DNA from: Sphingobacterium sp. UBA5670
GTDB taxonomy: Bacteria; Bacteroidota; Bacteroidia; Sphingobacteriales; Sphingobacteriaceae
Direction of reading: 5' to 3'
Assembly (NCBI RefSeq): GCF_002420705.1
Contig: NZ_DIIM01000002.1
Location: 220,020 to 284,019, forward strand
DNA: 64,000 nucleotides
Part shown: piece after piece, positions 26,826 to 35,558 of the stretch
Layout of the letters: each line of letters begins with the position of its first letter
Position numbering within the stretch: the first letter of the stretch is position 1
The notes under the pieces: generated by a model
The model's input: the letters and a program-made list of their open reading frames with translations, nothing else
The model's database searches: none
What the model was told of the DNA's origin: nothing
Translations under genes and position numbers: made by a program

Positions 26826-27812
26826 ATGAAGATATTGTATGCCGTACAAGGAACAGGAAATGGGCATCTGAGCCGAGCGATGGATATTGTTCCGTGCTTG
26901 AGGGAGTTAGGGGAAGTAGATGTATTGGTGAGTGGAATTCAGGCGGATTTATCTTTACCCTTCGAAGTGAAATACCGTTTTCATGGCTTGAGTTTTATTT
27001 TTGGTAAATCAGGTGGGGTAGATTTATGGAAAACTTTTATGAGTTCGACGATCCGTAAATTTACCAATGAAATTAAGAGCTTACCCATTGAAAACTATGA
27101 TCTCGTGATCAATGATTTTGAGCCGATTTCTGCTTGGGCTTGTCACTCCAAAGATTTGGAGTGCATTGGTTTGAGTCATCAGATAGCGGCCTTGGATCCT
27201 GCAAGCCCGAAGCCAGATGAGAGTGATATGCTGGGTAAATTTATTATGAAAAATTATGCGCCATCTACACATTCTTATGGCTTTCATTTCAAGCGTTACT
27301 CCAAGCATATTTATCCGCCGGTGATTCGTAATGCCGTACGCGAATTGAACGTAACAGATCAAGGTCATTACACTGTTTACCTCCCTGCGTATGACGACGC
27401 CCATTTATTGAAGCATTTGATGAAGTTTCCAGATGTGAAGTGGGATGTATTTAGCAAACATAATTCAAAGGCGTTTGAAATGAAAAATGTAACTATCAAA
27501 CCGATCAATAACCAATCTTTTATTGATAGTATGGCCTCTTCTTCTGGAGTTTTATGTGGGGCAGGTTTTGAAACACCGGCAGAAGCGTTATATTTGAAAA
27601 AGAAACTGTTGGTTATCCCGATGAAAAATCAATATGAACAGCATTTGAACGCTGCATCTTTGGAGGAAATGGGGGTGCCTGTAATTTCGAGCTTAAAACA
27701 GAAAAACATGCTGGCGATAGAAGCCTGGCTCAACAGTAAATCTAGGGTTGAAGTTGATTACCCTAATATAACGCAAGAAATTATAAATGAAATCGTGCAG
27801 AAGCACCGTTAA
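26826..27812 (+). CDS. Glycosyltransferase-like protein
   Basis: About 328 residues, resembling the MurG/UDP-glycosyltransferase fold (GT-B). N-terminus MKILYAVQGTGNGHLSRAMDIV carries the Gly-rich GTGNGHLSRA loop; the C-terminal half has VLCGAGFETPAEALYLKKKLLVIP and NQYEQHLNAASLEEMG, a donor-binding pattern. The first ATG (26793) is 11 codons earlier but lacks the conserved start of the fold, so 26826 is chosen. It heads an operon with FKBP (6-bp gap) and aldo-keto reductase. Acceptor unknown. Confidence 0.82.
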   Translation: MKILYAVQGTGNGHLSRAMDIVPCLRELGEVDVLVSGIQADLSLPFEVKYRFHGLSFIFGKSGGVDLWKTFMSSTIRKFTNEIKSLPIENYDLVINDFEPISAWACHSKDLECIGLSHQIAALDPASPKPDESDMLGKFIMKNYAPSTHSYGFHFKRYSKHIYPPVIRNAVRELNVTDQGHYTVYLPAYDDAHLLKHLMKFPDVKWDVFSKHNSKAFEMKNVTIKPINNQSFIDSMASSSGVLCGAGFETPAEALYLKKKLLVIPMKNQYEQHLNAASLEEMGVPVISSLKQKNMLAIEAWLNSKSRVEVDYPNITQEIINEIVQKHR

Positions 27813-27818
27813 ACAAAC

Positions 27819-28550
27819 ATGAAGTATATTGCATTAGCCCTATTATCCTTGACAACTGTTACAGGATTTGCCCAACAAAAAAAGTCGAGCACGACCGCGA
27901 AGAAGAAGGTCGTTGCAGCTAAATCAAATGCAACAAATCAATTGCGAACAAAGGCAGATTCCGTGTCTTATGCATTTGGTGCTGATATCGGAAATTCACT
28001 AAAATCTATTGAAATCGATTATTTGAAGGCAGATGTTATTGCAAAAGCAATTTCGGACGTTTTGAAAGGAGAGAAGTCTCTATTGGAAGAAGGCCAAGGA
28101 CGAGCTGTTATCCAACAGGCGATCATGGACGTTCGTGCTAAAAAAGAGGCTGCGAGCCGGGCTGAAGAAGATAAATTTTTTGCCGAAAATGCAAAGGTTG
28201 CTGGGATGAAATCTACAACTGAAGGAATTCAATATCTTGTTTTAAATCAAACCGAAGGTCCAAAGCCAAAAAGTGACGATGAGGTAACTGTGCATTATAA
28301 AGGTACCTTATTGAATGGAAAGCAATTTGATAGCTCATATGATCGTAAGGAGCCATTGAAACTATCCTTGGGTCAGGTGATCAAAGGTTGGCAGATTGGA
28401 ATCCCGTTAATGTCCAAAGGTGCAAAGTATAAATTTTTTATACCAAGCAGATTAGCGTATGGCGAACGGGCAACAGGTGAAATTCCTGCAAACAGCACAT
28501 TGGTGTTTGAGGTAGAATTGCTTGATATTGGTGCAGATGGAACAACGTAA
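27819..28550 (+). CDS. FKBP-type peptidyl-prolyl isomerase
   Basis: A 243-residue exported folding catalyst of the FkpA/Mip type. Signal peptide (about 1-18, ending TGFAQ), an N-terminal dimerisation-like domain (about 45-130, with ADSVSYAFGADIGNSL), and a C-terminal FKBP domain (about 150-240) showing VTVHYKGTLLNGKQFDSS, GWQIGIPLMSKG and YGERATGEIPANSTLVFEVELL. Second gene of the operon; its stop overlaps the aldo-keto reductase start by 14 nt. Confidence 0.93.
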   Translation: MKYIALALLSLTTVTGFAQQKKSSTTAKKKVVAAKSNATNQLRTKADSVSYAFGADIGNSLKSIEIDYLKADVIAKAISDVLKGEKSLLEEGQGRAVIQQAIMDVRAKKEAASRAEEDKFFAENAKVAGMKSTTEGIQYLVLNQTEGPKPKSDDEVTVHYKGTLLNGKQFDSSYDRKEPLKLSLGQVIKGWQIGIPLMSKGAKYKFFIPSRLAYGERATGEIPANSTLVFEVELLDIGADGTT

Positions 28551-29442
28551 ATTAGGAAATACAAGCTTAATCGTTTCGGAAATAGGTTTGGGCTGCATGT
28601 CGCTAAAAGGCAATCAGTCCAAACAATCCAAAGATATTATCCAAAAAGCTTACGAGAAAGGGATCACTTTCTTCGATACGGCTGATCTCTATGATAAGGG
28701 TCAAAACGAGATGATCGTCGGGGAGAGTGTGCAAAGCTTTCGCAAGCATATTGTGCTGGCCTCAAAGGTAGGTAATCTTTGGCGTGCAGATGGTTCGGGT
28801 TGGGATTGGAAGGCCTCTAAAGATTATATTATCAAGGCTGTTGAAGGTTCGTTGTCACGTTTAAAAACGGATTACATAGATCTTTATCAGCTACATGGCG
28901 GTACGATAGAAGATCCGATAGAAGAAATTATTGAAGCTTTTGAACTGTTGAAGAAACAAGGCAAAATCCGTGCTTATGGTCTTTCATCCATTCGTCCGAA
29001 TGTCATCAAAGCATTTCTAGCCAAATCTGATATTGCTTCGGTAATGATGCAATACAGTCTACTGGATCGACGGCCAGAAGAGGAAATCAGTGGCTTGCTA
29101 GTGGATAGAGGAGTAAATATCGTCGTGCGCGGAGCTTTAGCAAAAGGCCTTCTCATCAATAAGGCTATAGAACCATTTCTTCAATATAGTTCGGGTGAAG
29201 TATCCCATATTGTGAGAAACTTAATGAATCTTTCTAAGCGTATAGGTAAAGAAAATATGATTATTGCACTTTCATATGTCCTTTCCAATCCAGCCGTCGC
29301 CACAGCTGTAGTTGGTGTAAGTACCAAATTGCAGTTGGATGAACTGATCAGGGCAAAAGATCAGCTAATTAAGCTAAGTGATGCCGATAAACAGGTTCTA
29401 TTAGAAGGTGTCCGGTCGTTATATTACACCGAACACCGGTAA
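28537..29442 (+). CDS. Aldo/keto reductase
   Basis: A 301-residue NADPH-dependent oxidoreductase of the aldo-keto reductase superfamily. Visible: EIGLGCMSL at the N-terminus, FDTADLYDKGQNE with the catalytic Asp/Tyr (D, Y of the tetrad), LASKVG with the Lys, IDLYQLHGG with the His, and a C-terminal VAVVGVSTKLQLDE cofactor loop. The start at 28537 overlaps the end of the FKBP gene by 14 nt; an ATG at 28522 is also possible. The gene ends 6 bp from the convergent kdsB. Confidence 0.93.
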   Translation: MEQRKLGNTSLIVSEIGLGCMSLKGNQSKQSKDIIQKAYEKGITFFDTADLYDKGQNEMIVGESVQSFRKHIVLASKVGNLWRADGSGWDWKASKDYIIKAVEGSLSRLKTDYIDLYQLHGGTIEDPIEEIIEAFELLKKQGKIRAYGLSSIRPNVIKAFLAKSDIASVMMQYSLLDRRPEEEISGLLVDRGVNIVVRGALAKGLLINKAIEPFLQYSSGEVSHIVRNLMNLSKRIGKENMIIALSYVLSNPAVATAVVGVSTKLQLDELIRAKDQLIKLSDADKQVLLEGVRSLYYTEHR

Positions 29443-29448
29443 TTTTCA

Positions 29449-30192
29449 CTATTTATTGAAAAATAGCTTTAGTATTTTGTCGAGGTCTTCTCGTGTGTCC
29501 ACAGCGACAGTTTCATGGTTCGTAATTGCTGTTTTGATAGCGTAACCGTTTTCCAACCAGCGTAGCTGTTCCAATGCTTCTGCTTCTTCAAGCATGGAAA
29601 TAGGAAGGTGTGTCAGTGCTTTTAAGGTATCTACCTGATAAGCATATATTCCGATATGTTTATAGAATGTTTGCTTTTGTAACCATTGTTCTTTTTCTAC
29701 ACCTCTTAAAAAAGGGATTGTCTGCCTGCTAAAGTAAATTGCTTCTCCTTTATTGTTTCTGACAACTTTAGGAATATTTACATTGAATAGATCCTCTTCA
29801 TGCGTAATTTCCTTTACTAAGGTTGCAATTTGTGTATTCGGGACTTCGAAGCAGGTTGCTAATAGATCAATTTGTGCCGGATTGATAAAAGGTTCGTCAC
29901 CCTGAATATTGATGGCAATATCATAACCTGGCATTTGGGCTATAACTTCAGCGCAGCGGTCTGTTCCAGATTGGTGATGCGATGCAGTCATGACAACTTT
30001 GCCTCCAAAAGACAATACATTGTCGACTATGCGCTGGTCGTCCGTTGCGACAACGACTTCGTTTAATCTTGTTGATTTTTTGACCTGCTCATAGACCCTT
30101 TGGATCATTGTTTTTCCTTCGATGTCGATCAGCGGTTTTCCAGGGAATCTGCTCGACGCAAATCTGGCGGGGATAATGCCTAAAAATTTCAT
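29449..30192 (-). CDS. kdsB: 3-deoxy-manno-octulosonate cytidylyltransferase
   Basis: A 247-residue CMP-Kdo synthetase activating Kdo for lipopolysaccharide core assembly. Motifs: IIPARFASSRFPGKPL (5-20), VVATDDQRI, MTASHHQSGTDRCAE, NIQGDEPFI, and the C-terminal HIGIYAYQ and ENGYAIK stretches are classical KdsB. Length is normal. It lies downstream of the terminator that ends the trpS-dNK genes. Confidence 0.97.
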   Translation of the reverse strand: MKFLGIIPARFASSRFPGKPLIDIEGKTMIQRVYEQVKKSTRLNEVVVATDDQRIVDNVLSFGGKVVMTASHHQSGTDRCAEVIAQMPGYDIAINIQGDEPFINPAQIDLLATCFEVPNTQIATLVKEITHEEDLFNVNIPKVVRNNKGEAIYFSRQTIPFLRGVEKEQWLQKQTFYKHIGIYAYQVDTLKALTHLPISMLEEAEALEQLRWLENGYAIKTAITNHETVAVDTREDLDKILKLFFNK

Positions 30193-30235
30193 CTTTTAAT
30201 TTTTATCAATAGCTGGGGAGAATCCGTGTTTATCA

Positions 30236-30270
30236 AAAAGCCTGTAAAATTAAGGTATTTACAGGCTTTT
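30236..30270 (-). terminator. Terminator between dNK and kdsB
   Basis: A perfect 13-bp stem (30236-30248 with 30258-30270), 9-nt loop, with A/T-runs on both sides. Read on the minus strand it ends the trpS-dNK transcript. Confidence 0.88.
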
Positions 30271-30282
30271 CTTATTTAGTTA

Positions 30283-30900
30283 TTATTCAAATAACCCGAA
30301 TAGTTCGGCTTCGATTTTTTGAATGATACCACCGAGGTCTTCTGGATTTTTTGTGAAATCCAAATTGTCTTTGTCCAGAACCATTACTTTACCTTCTTTG
30401 TAATTATTGATCCATTTATCATATTTATCGTTGAGTTTCGATAAATAATCCAAGCGAATTGCTGATTCGTAATCACGGCCCCTTTTTTGAATATTATTAA
30501 CCAAAGTAGGAACGGATGCTTTGAGGTAAATCAATAAATCCGGTGGTTTGATATAGTGGATGATGCTTTGAAAAATATTACTATAATTTTCAAAGTCACG
30601 CGCGCTCATTAAGCCCATATCATACAAGTTTTCGGCAAAAATATACGCATCTTCATAGATGGTACGATCTTGAATCATATCGATGCCTGTTTCCTGTAAT
30701 TTTACAATATGTCTAAAGCGACTGTTTAGGAAAAAAATCTGAAGATTGAATGCCCAGCGTTTCATGTCTGAATAAAAATCTTCCAGATAAGGGTTGTTGT
30801 CTACAGCTTCAAACTGAGGTTCAAATTTGAAGTGGCTGGCCAACAACTCTGTTAATGTCGTTTTTCCGGCACCTATATTTCCAACGATAGCTATATGCAT
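30283..30900 (-). CDS. Deoxynucleoside kinase
   Basis: A 205-residue deoxynucleoside kinase (dAK/dGK type) of the nucleotide salvage pathway. P-loop GNIGAGKT at 7-14, the QDRTIYED (DR-x-I-Y-ED) motif for substrate binding, and an RGRDYES lid-Arg stretch are present. It is 12 bp downstream of trpS, so the two are probably cotranscribed. Confidence 0.93.
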   Translation of the reverse strand: MHIAIVGNIGAGKTTLTELLASHFKFEPQFEAVDNNPYLEDFYSDMKRWAFNLQIFFLNSRFRHIVKLQETGIDMIQDRTIYEDAYIFAENLYDMGLMSARDFENYSNIFQSIIHYIKPPDLLIYLKASVPTLVNNIQKRGRDYESAIRLDYLSKLNDKYDKWINNYKEGKVMVLDKDNLDFTKNPEDLGGIIQKIEAELFGLFE

Positions 30901-30912
30901 ATTATTTCTAGC

Positions 30913-31911
30913 TTAATAAAATCTTTTAATACCAATTATCTCTCGAACCTCTTTCAGCGTTTTTCGGGCAGATTCGCTAGCCTTTTCAGCACCCATTTTC
31001 GCAACTTTTGCAATGTACGCATCGTCATTTGAAATATCTTCAATTCGTAAACGCACATCATTTGTCGCCAATACCATATCTTCTGCCAATTGCTTCTTAA
31101 AATCGCCATAACGAATTTCACATTTATTATAGAGATCGTCAAAATGTTGCAGTGTATCAGGGGTCGATACGACTTTCATCAAATCAAAGAGATTTTGAAT
31201 GGCTTCGGGTTTTGGCTGATTCATTTCAGTTGGTCCGGAATCGGACACTGCACGCATTACTTTTTTGCGGATTACTGTTTCACTGTCCGAGAGATAAATA
31301 CAATCTGCTTCGCCGTTTGACTTACCCATTTTCCCTTGGCCTGCTAGCCCCGGAACTTTAACTAATTTATCTGAATAGGAGAAGGCGAATGCTTCCTTGA
31401 AATAATCCACGTTATACAAGCGATTGAATCGATTGCCAAAAGTTCTTGTCATTTCCAGATGTTGTTCCTGATCCTTACCTACAGGAACCTTTGTGCCATG
31501 ATGAATCAATATATCACAGGCCATCAGGACCGGATAGGTCAATAATCCTGCGTTGACATTATCGGGATTGCTTCTGACTTTGTCTTTAAACGCAGTAGCC
31601 CGTTCAAGTTCTCCAAGATAGGCGTTCATATTCATGTAAAGATAGAGTTCAGCAACTTCTGGAACGTCTGATTGAACGTAAATTGTCGATTTTTCTGGGT
31701 CTATTCCTGCTGCTAAATATTCGACAATAACTTGGCGAACTGTTCCCTGAAGGCCGTGCGGGGTGGGGTGCGTCGTCAGTGAATGTAAGTCTGCAATGAA
31801 AAAAAAGCAATTATATTCATTTTGCATTTTCACAAAATTGCTCAATGCGCCGTAGTAATTTCCTAAATGTAATTTTCCGGTACTTCTGATACCGCTAACA
31901 ACTGTTTCCAT
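30913..31911 (-). CDS. trpS: Tryptophanyl-tRNA synthetase
   Basis: A 332-residue class I tRNA synthetase. The HIGH-type motif appears as GKLHLGNYYGAL near 13-24 and the KMSKS-type as GKMGKSNG near 193-200. The gene lies between mazG (75 bp upstream) and dNK (12 bp downstream). No T-box or attenuator-like sequence was seen in the leader. Confidence 0.97.
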   Translation of the reverse strand: METVVSGIRSTGKLHLGNYYGALSNFVKMQNEYNCFFFIADLHSLTTHPTPHGLQGTVRQVIVEYLAAGIDPEKSTIYVQSDVPEVAELYLYMNMNAYLGELERATAFKDKVRSNPDNVNAGLLTYPVLMACDILIHHGTKVPVGKDQEQHLEMTRTFGNRFNRLYNVDYFKEAFAFSYSDKLVKVPGLAGQGKMGKSNGEADCIYLSDSETVIRKKVMRAVSDSGPTEMNQPKPEAIQNLFDLMKVVSTPDTLQHFDDLYNKCEIRYGDFKKQLAEDMVLATNDVRLRIEDISNDDAYIAKVAKMGAEKASESARKTLKEVREIIGIKRFY

Positions 31912-31986
31912 ATTCCTGCGAATTTACGTATAAATTTGACAAAGTCGAATTAAATTCCGTTGTTGATTTCCTTTTTGGGAGTGGCT

Positions 31987-32799
31987 TTATTTTTTAATTT
32001 TTTTAGCTTCATTCCAATAAACGTCCATTTCTTCTAAACTCATTTCCTGCAACTGTTGATTATTTGCAGCTGCTTTTTGCTCCAAATAGCTAAATCGCTC
32101 AATGAATTTTTTGTTGGTTCGTTCGAGCGCATTTTCGGGGTTTATGCCAATATGCCGTGCATAATTTATCAATGAGAATAAAAGGTCGCCAAATTCACCT
32201 TCCGCTTTTTCCTGATCGATTGGAGCGGCAGTCTCTATATTAAATTCAGCTTTAAATTCAGCAAGTTCTTCCTCTACTTTTTCCCAGACTTGTTTCTTGT
32301 CTTCCCAGTCGAACCCAACACCACGAACCTTATCTTGGATACGATAGGCCTTGACTAAAGCGGGTAGTCCTTTTGGCACGCCAGACAAAACAGACTTGTT
32401 ACCTTCTTTGAGTTTAATGGTCTCCCAATTGGATTTAACTTGGTCTTCTGTGTCAGCATTGGTATCGGAGTAGATGTGGGGATGACGCGTAATCAATTTA
32501 TCACAGATTGCATTGAGCACATCTACGATATTGAACTGTCCCTCTTCCTCCGCAATGCGTGCATAGAATACAAGGTGCATCAATACATCGCCAAGTTCTT
32601 TCTTTATTTCGGGGTAATCTTTCTCTAAGATGGCATCTGTCAATTCATACATTTCCTCCATGGTCAGATGTCGAAGGGATTCCATGGTTTGTTTTTTATC
32701 CCATGGACATTCAGTTCTTAAAGTATATAAGACGTCGAGTAATCGTTGAAATGCTAGTTGGGGAGTATGCTGATAAGCAGGTGCTTCTAGATTTGCCAT
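31987..32799 (-). CDS. mazG: Nucleoside triphosphate pyrophosphohydrolase MazG
   Basis: A 270-residue two-domain MazG, which hydrolyses non-canonical NTPs to NMP and pyrophosphate. The N-terminal domain has CPWDKKQT, the EEMYELTD and ELGDVLMH metal-binding helices; the C-terminal domain repeats KVEEELAEF and EGEFGDLLFSLINYARH. Length is typical. The -7 box at 32821-32828 lies 22 bp upstream. Confidence 0.95.
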   Translation of the reverse strand: MANLEAPAYQHTPQLAFQRLLDVLYTLRTECPWDKKQTMESLRHLTMEEMYELTDAILEKDYPEIKKELGDVLMHLVFYARIAEEEGQFNIVDVLNAICDKLITRHPHIYSDTNADTEDQVKSNWETIKLKEGNKSVLSGVPKGLPALVKAYRIQDKVRGVGFDWEDKKQVWEKVEEELAEFKAEFNIETAAPIDQEKAEGEFGDLLFSLINYARHIGINPENALERTNKKFIERFSYLEQKAAANNQQLQEMSLEEMDVYWNEAKKIKK

Positions 32800-32820
32800 A
32801 TATTATCGTGTTTGGTAGCA

Positions 32821-32828
32821 CAAAAATA
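32821..32828 (-). promoter_or_regulatory. -7 box for mazG
   Basis: Reads TATTTTTG on the minus strand, matching TAnnTTTG, 21 bp upstream of the mazG ATG. No -33 TTG at standard spacing. Confidence 0.45.
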
Positions 32829-32936
32829 GAAATATGATTTTGAATAAACTATTTCAAATTGTGGAAAACAAAACTCTTTCGCCAATCGTTTTATAATAAA
32901 AAAATAGAATTTGGATCGGATTTAGAATAATCAACT

Positions 32937-33236
32937 ATGGAAAGAATGCATGGGTACTCATCTGCAAGTGTTGCGTTGGAAAAGTTAAACAATTTGGGCT
33001 ATACAATTGACTACAACATTGAATTTGACGATTTGCTGGCTAACGCGGATCAATACAGGATTGATTACCTATTTCGCTATGAAGGTGAGTCAGATCCCGG
33101 CGATGAATCATCTGTATATGGAATTAGCAAAAATTCGGGACAGAAAGGTGTTTTTGTTGCCGGCAATTTGTCTTTGATTGAAGGTAAGAAACGCGATATT
33201 TTATTGCAATTGGAGCTCAACGAACGGGAGGGATAG
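32937..33236 (+). CDS. Small protein of the PRPP-synthetase-misnamed family
   Basis: A 99-residue cytoplasmic protein. The layout (LNNLGYTIDYNIEFDDL, YLFRYEGESDPGDESSVYGIS, GQKGVFVAGNL) matches small Bacteroidota proteins often auto-labelled phosphoribosylpyrophosphate synthetase; no PRPP-synthetase motif is actually visible. Function unknown. The stop is 4 bp before the next gene, so the pair is likely an operon. Confidence 0.7.
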   Translation: MERMHGYSSASVALEKLNNLGYTIDYNIEFDDLLANADQYRIDYLFRYEGESDPGDESSVYGISKNSGQKGVFVAGNLSLIEGKKRDILLQLELNEREG

Positions 33237-33240
33237 TAGG

Positions 33241-33765
33241 ATGGAGAAAAATGGATTGGAGGAAACAGAACGGCTCAAGCAACTGAAGATTTGGGCTTTG
33301 CAACGTGATGGTAAACATGCGGATGCAGAATATCATGATCTGGCTTCGGATCGCTGGTTGCAGGTTTATAGAAATGAAGCGCTAAACCTGATGAAATCAG
33401 GATCCTATAATAAGGGCTCCGGCCTGTTTGAGTCTTATGTGGAGGCCCATTACCCCCATGAGCTGGAAAAACTGATCGGTAAATTGGAACGAAGTTATGA
33501 TAGTTTACAGCGTTTTAATCCACAATTGCTGGAAGATGGATTTTATAATCTCGTCTTAGGCGATATTCCATTATTGATGCCTGGTACAATTGTCATTTTG
33601 CTTAGAGCCAGAGAGTCCGATTTTCCATCTGTCTATAATAACGATCAGGATGCTGATATGCGTAGCTCTCCCAACTGGCTTGTAAATCAGTCAAATACCG
33701 ATATTTGGGTGGATATGCACCAAACTGCTTTAAATAATATTCACTATCCGGATAAAATTCTTTAG
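33241..33765 (+). CDS. Unknown protein
   Basis: About 174 residues from the ATG at 33241, which follows a GGGAGG-like purine run at the end of the preceding gene; an upstream in-frame ATG (33178) would overlap that gene by 59 nt and adds an unlikely N-terminus. Soluble, mixed charge, no signal peptide or membrane helix; it has DGFYNLVLGDIPLL and a C-terminal SSPNWLVNQSNTDIWVDMHQTA stretch. No family recognised. Probably co-translated with the small protein before it. Confidence 0.65.
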   Translation: MEKNGLEETERLKQLKIWALQRDGKHADAEYHDLASDRWLQVYRNEALNLMKSGSYNKGSGLFESYVEAHYPHELEKLIGKLERSYDSLQRFNPQLLEDGFYNLVLGDIPLLMPGTIVILLRARESDFPSVYNNDQDADMRSSPNWLVNQSNTDIWVDMHQTALNNIHYPDKIL

Positions 33766-33790
33766 TCTGGCAAAATTTTTGCAACCGACC

Positions 33791-33836
33791 AATCCAGAGA
33801 GTGGAAACTTAATTATGTTATCCACTTTCTGGATTT
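33791..33836 (+). terminator. Terminator
   Basis: A 15-bp stem with one G-T wobble (33791-33805 with 33821-33835), 15-nt loop and T-run, 25 bp after the unknown gene. Confidence 0.88.
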
Positions 33837-33873
33837 TTTATGAAATTATAAACCCTTTCTAAATTTTTATTTT

Positions 33874-34557
33874 ATGATGTTGTACATTGGTATTTTTGCT
33901 GTGATCGTTGTTGTTTGCGTATTCATTTCTCTTATGATGATGAAGAAGCAAAAAGAGACGGCCAAAAAGTATGAAGGAGAATCTGGGATTTCCTTGGCGC
34001 CAGCAGTAAAGGATGACTTGTTAAATGATGAATTTAACGCATTAAGGAAACAAATGAATGGCGCTCCCATTGATGCCTTTACGCAGTGCGCGTATATTGC
34101 AACGGTGGGGGACAAAGTTGCTTCGGCTGCAGCGACTGCCGCGAAGACTGTTGCCTGGGCAGCTGTAGGGGTAAAGGCTCGTTATAGCGAACGGGATAAT
34201 GCTTCTTATCTGGTGCTCAGCAATAATGAGTTACATTATGTGTTTTTTGATGATGGCGAAGCAAGGGATCATTTGGTTTTCGATCAGGCAACTTTACTTG
34301 ATGCGAGACCAGCACAGATCAGCAATTCTGAAAAAGTGACACGTATGGGCTCTGTTATGGGATTAAAGCCGAAGAAAATGCATCTTGAAGTTAACGGAAA
34401 TGGACTTGATATTATTTATTACGGTACTGTACAGCGCATGCCACATGGTATTATTTCTCCTGGTGCAGGGATGTTTGAAACACAGGCCAGACTTCAATTA
34501 ATGGGGCGTTTCTTCTTGGATAGATTGTACAAAAAATATCCGCAGCTACAAAATTGA
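33874..34557 (+). CDS. Membrane-anchored protein, unknown
   Basis: A 227-residue protein with one N-terminal membrane helix (about 2-22) followed by a Lys-rich segment and a large soluble domain. The region near residues 90-110 is very Ala-rich (KVASAAATAAKTVAWAAVGVKARY) and may form a second helix. The remainder resembles a PH-like beta domain (SYLVLSNNELHYVFFDDGEA), an inference. ATG at 33877 is an equally plausible start. No partner gene; monocistronic. Confidence 0.65.
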   Translation: MMLYIGIFAVIVVVCVFISLMMMKKQKETAKKYEGESGISLAPAVKDDLLNDEFNALRKQMNGAPIDAFTQCAYIATVGDKVASAAATAAKTVAWAAVGVKARYSERDNASYLVLSNNELHYVFFDDGEARDHLVFDQATLLDARPAQISNSEKVTRMGSVMGLKPKKMHLEVNGNGLDIIYYGTVQRMPHGIISPGAGMFETQARLQLMGRFFLDRLYKKYPQLQN

Positions 34558-34658
34558 GAAATGTCATCTTAGTTTCGTTTTAAATAAAGTAAATGGTCTT
34601 TGCCTACCTATTCACCTTTGCTTTTAGTAAATTGTAATTATCATAAAATTTATATCAT

Positions 34659-35408
34659 ATGAAAATTTTAGCAGATAAAGTAGCTTTAGTAACAGGGGCT
34701 GGTTCGGGAATCGGGCTGGCTGTTGCATTGGCTTATGGCAAGGAAGGTGCAAAAGTCATTGTCTCGGATATCAACGAGCAAGCGGGGCATGAAACCGTAA
34801 AACAAATCGAATCTCTAGGTGGAGAAGCAGCATTTTTTAAAGCAGATAGTTCATCCCCGGCTGATAATGAAGCGTTGGTTGGATTTGCGGTTAAAACATT
34901 TGGTAGACTTGATATCGCATGTAACAATGCTGGGATCGGAGGAGAAGCTGCATTGACGGGAGACTATAGTTTAGATGGTTGGAAAAAAGTGATTGATATT
35001 AATTTCAATGGTGTTTTTTATGGCTGTAAGTATCAAATAGAAGCGATGGAAAAGAATGGCGGCGGTGTTATCGTCAACATGGCTTCCATTCATGGTACTG
35101 TTGCGGCTCCTCTATCGAGTGCCTACACTTCAGCAAAACATGCAGTGGTGGGTTTGACGAAAAATATTGGTGCAGAATATGGTCAAAAAAATATCCGTTG
35201 CAATGCAGTCGGACCAGGTTATATCGATACCCCCTTATTAGCTAAACTGGATAAAGAACATGTTAATGCATTAATCAGTAAGCATCCCATTGGACGTTTG
35301 GGAAAAGCAGAAGAAGTGGCTGAATTGGTTCTTTTTTTAAGTTCGGACAAATCGTCGTTTATGACTGGAGGTTATTATTTAGTTGACGGTGGTTATACAG
35401 CTGTTTAA
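34659..35408 (+). CDS. SDR family oxidoreductase
   Basis: A 249-residue short-chain dehydrogenase/reductase of the classical type. The NAD(P)-binding TGAGSGIG motif is near 12-19, NNAGIGG near 89-95, catalytic Ser in NMASIHG and the YTSAK (Tyr/Lys) motif near 154-158, with PGYIDTPL afterwards. An acidic residue after beta-2 (SDINEQ) suggests NAD(H) preference. Substrate unknown; monocistronic with a strong terminator. Confidence 0.93.
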   Translation: MKILADKVALVTGAGSGIGLAVALAYGKEGAKVIVSDINEQAGHETVKQIESLGGEAAFFKADSSSPADNEALVGFAVKTFGRLDIACNNAGIGGEAALTGDYSLDGWKKVIDINFNGVFYGCKYQIEAMEKNGGGVIVNMASIHGTVAAPLSSAYTSAKHAVVGLTKNIGAEYGQKNIRCNAVGPGYIDTPLLAKLDKEHVNALISKHPIGRLGKAEEVAELVLFLSSDKSSFMTGGYYLVDGGYTAV

Positions 35409-35419
35409 TAGTGATTAAA

Positions 35420-35457
35420 AAACAAAATGTCTCGATCAAATCGAGACATTTTGTTTT
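35420..35457. terminator. Bidirectional terminator
   Basis: A perfect 16-bp stem (35421-35436 with 35440-35455) with a 3-nt loop, A-run and T-run. Between the convergent SDR and sulfatase genes. Confidence 0.93.
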
Positions 35458-35558
35458 ATCTATAATTGTGCTGCCGGATGTACTTCGGTTCCTTCTATGT
35501 CATTTTACCCGTTACCCAACATACGGCGATATTTATCTGTGTTGGAGTTGTTCAGTAA

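Noticed and set aside
33178..33240. Earlier start for the unknown protein at 33241
   Set aside because: Would overlap the upstream gene by 59 nt, and the 33241 ATG has a purine-rich site in front.
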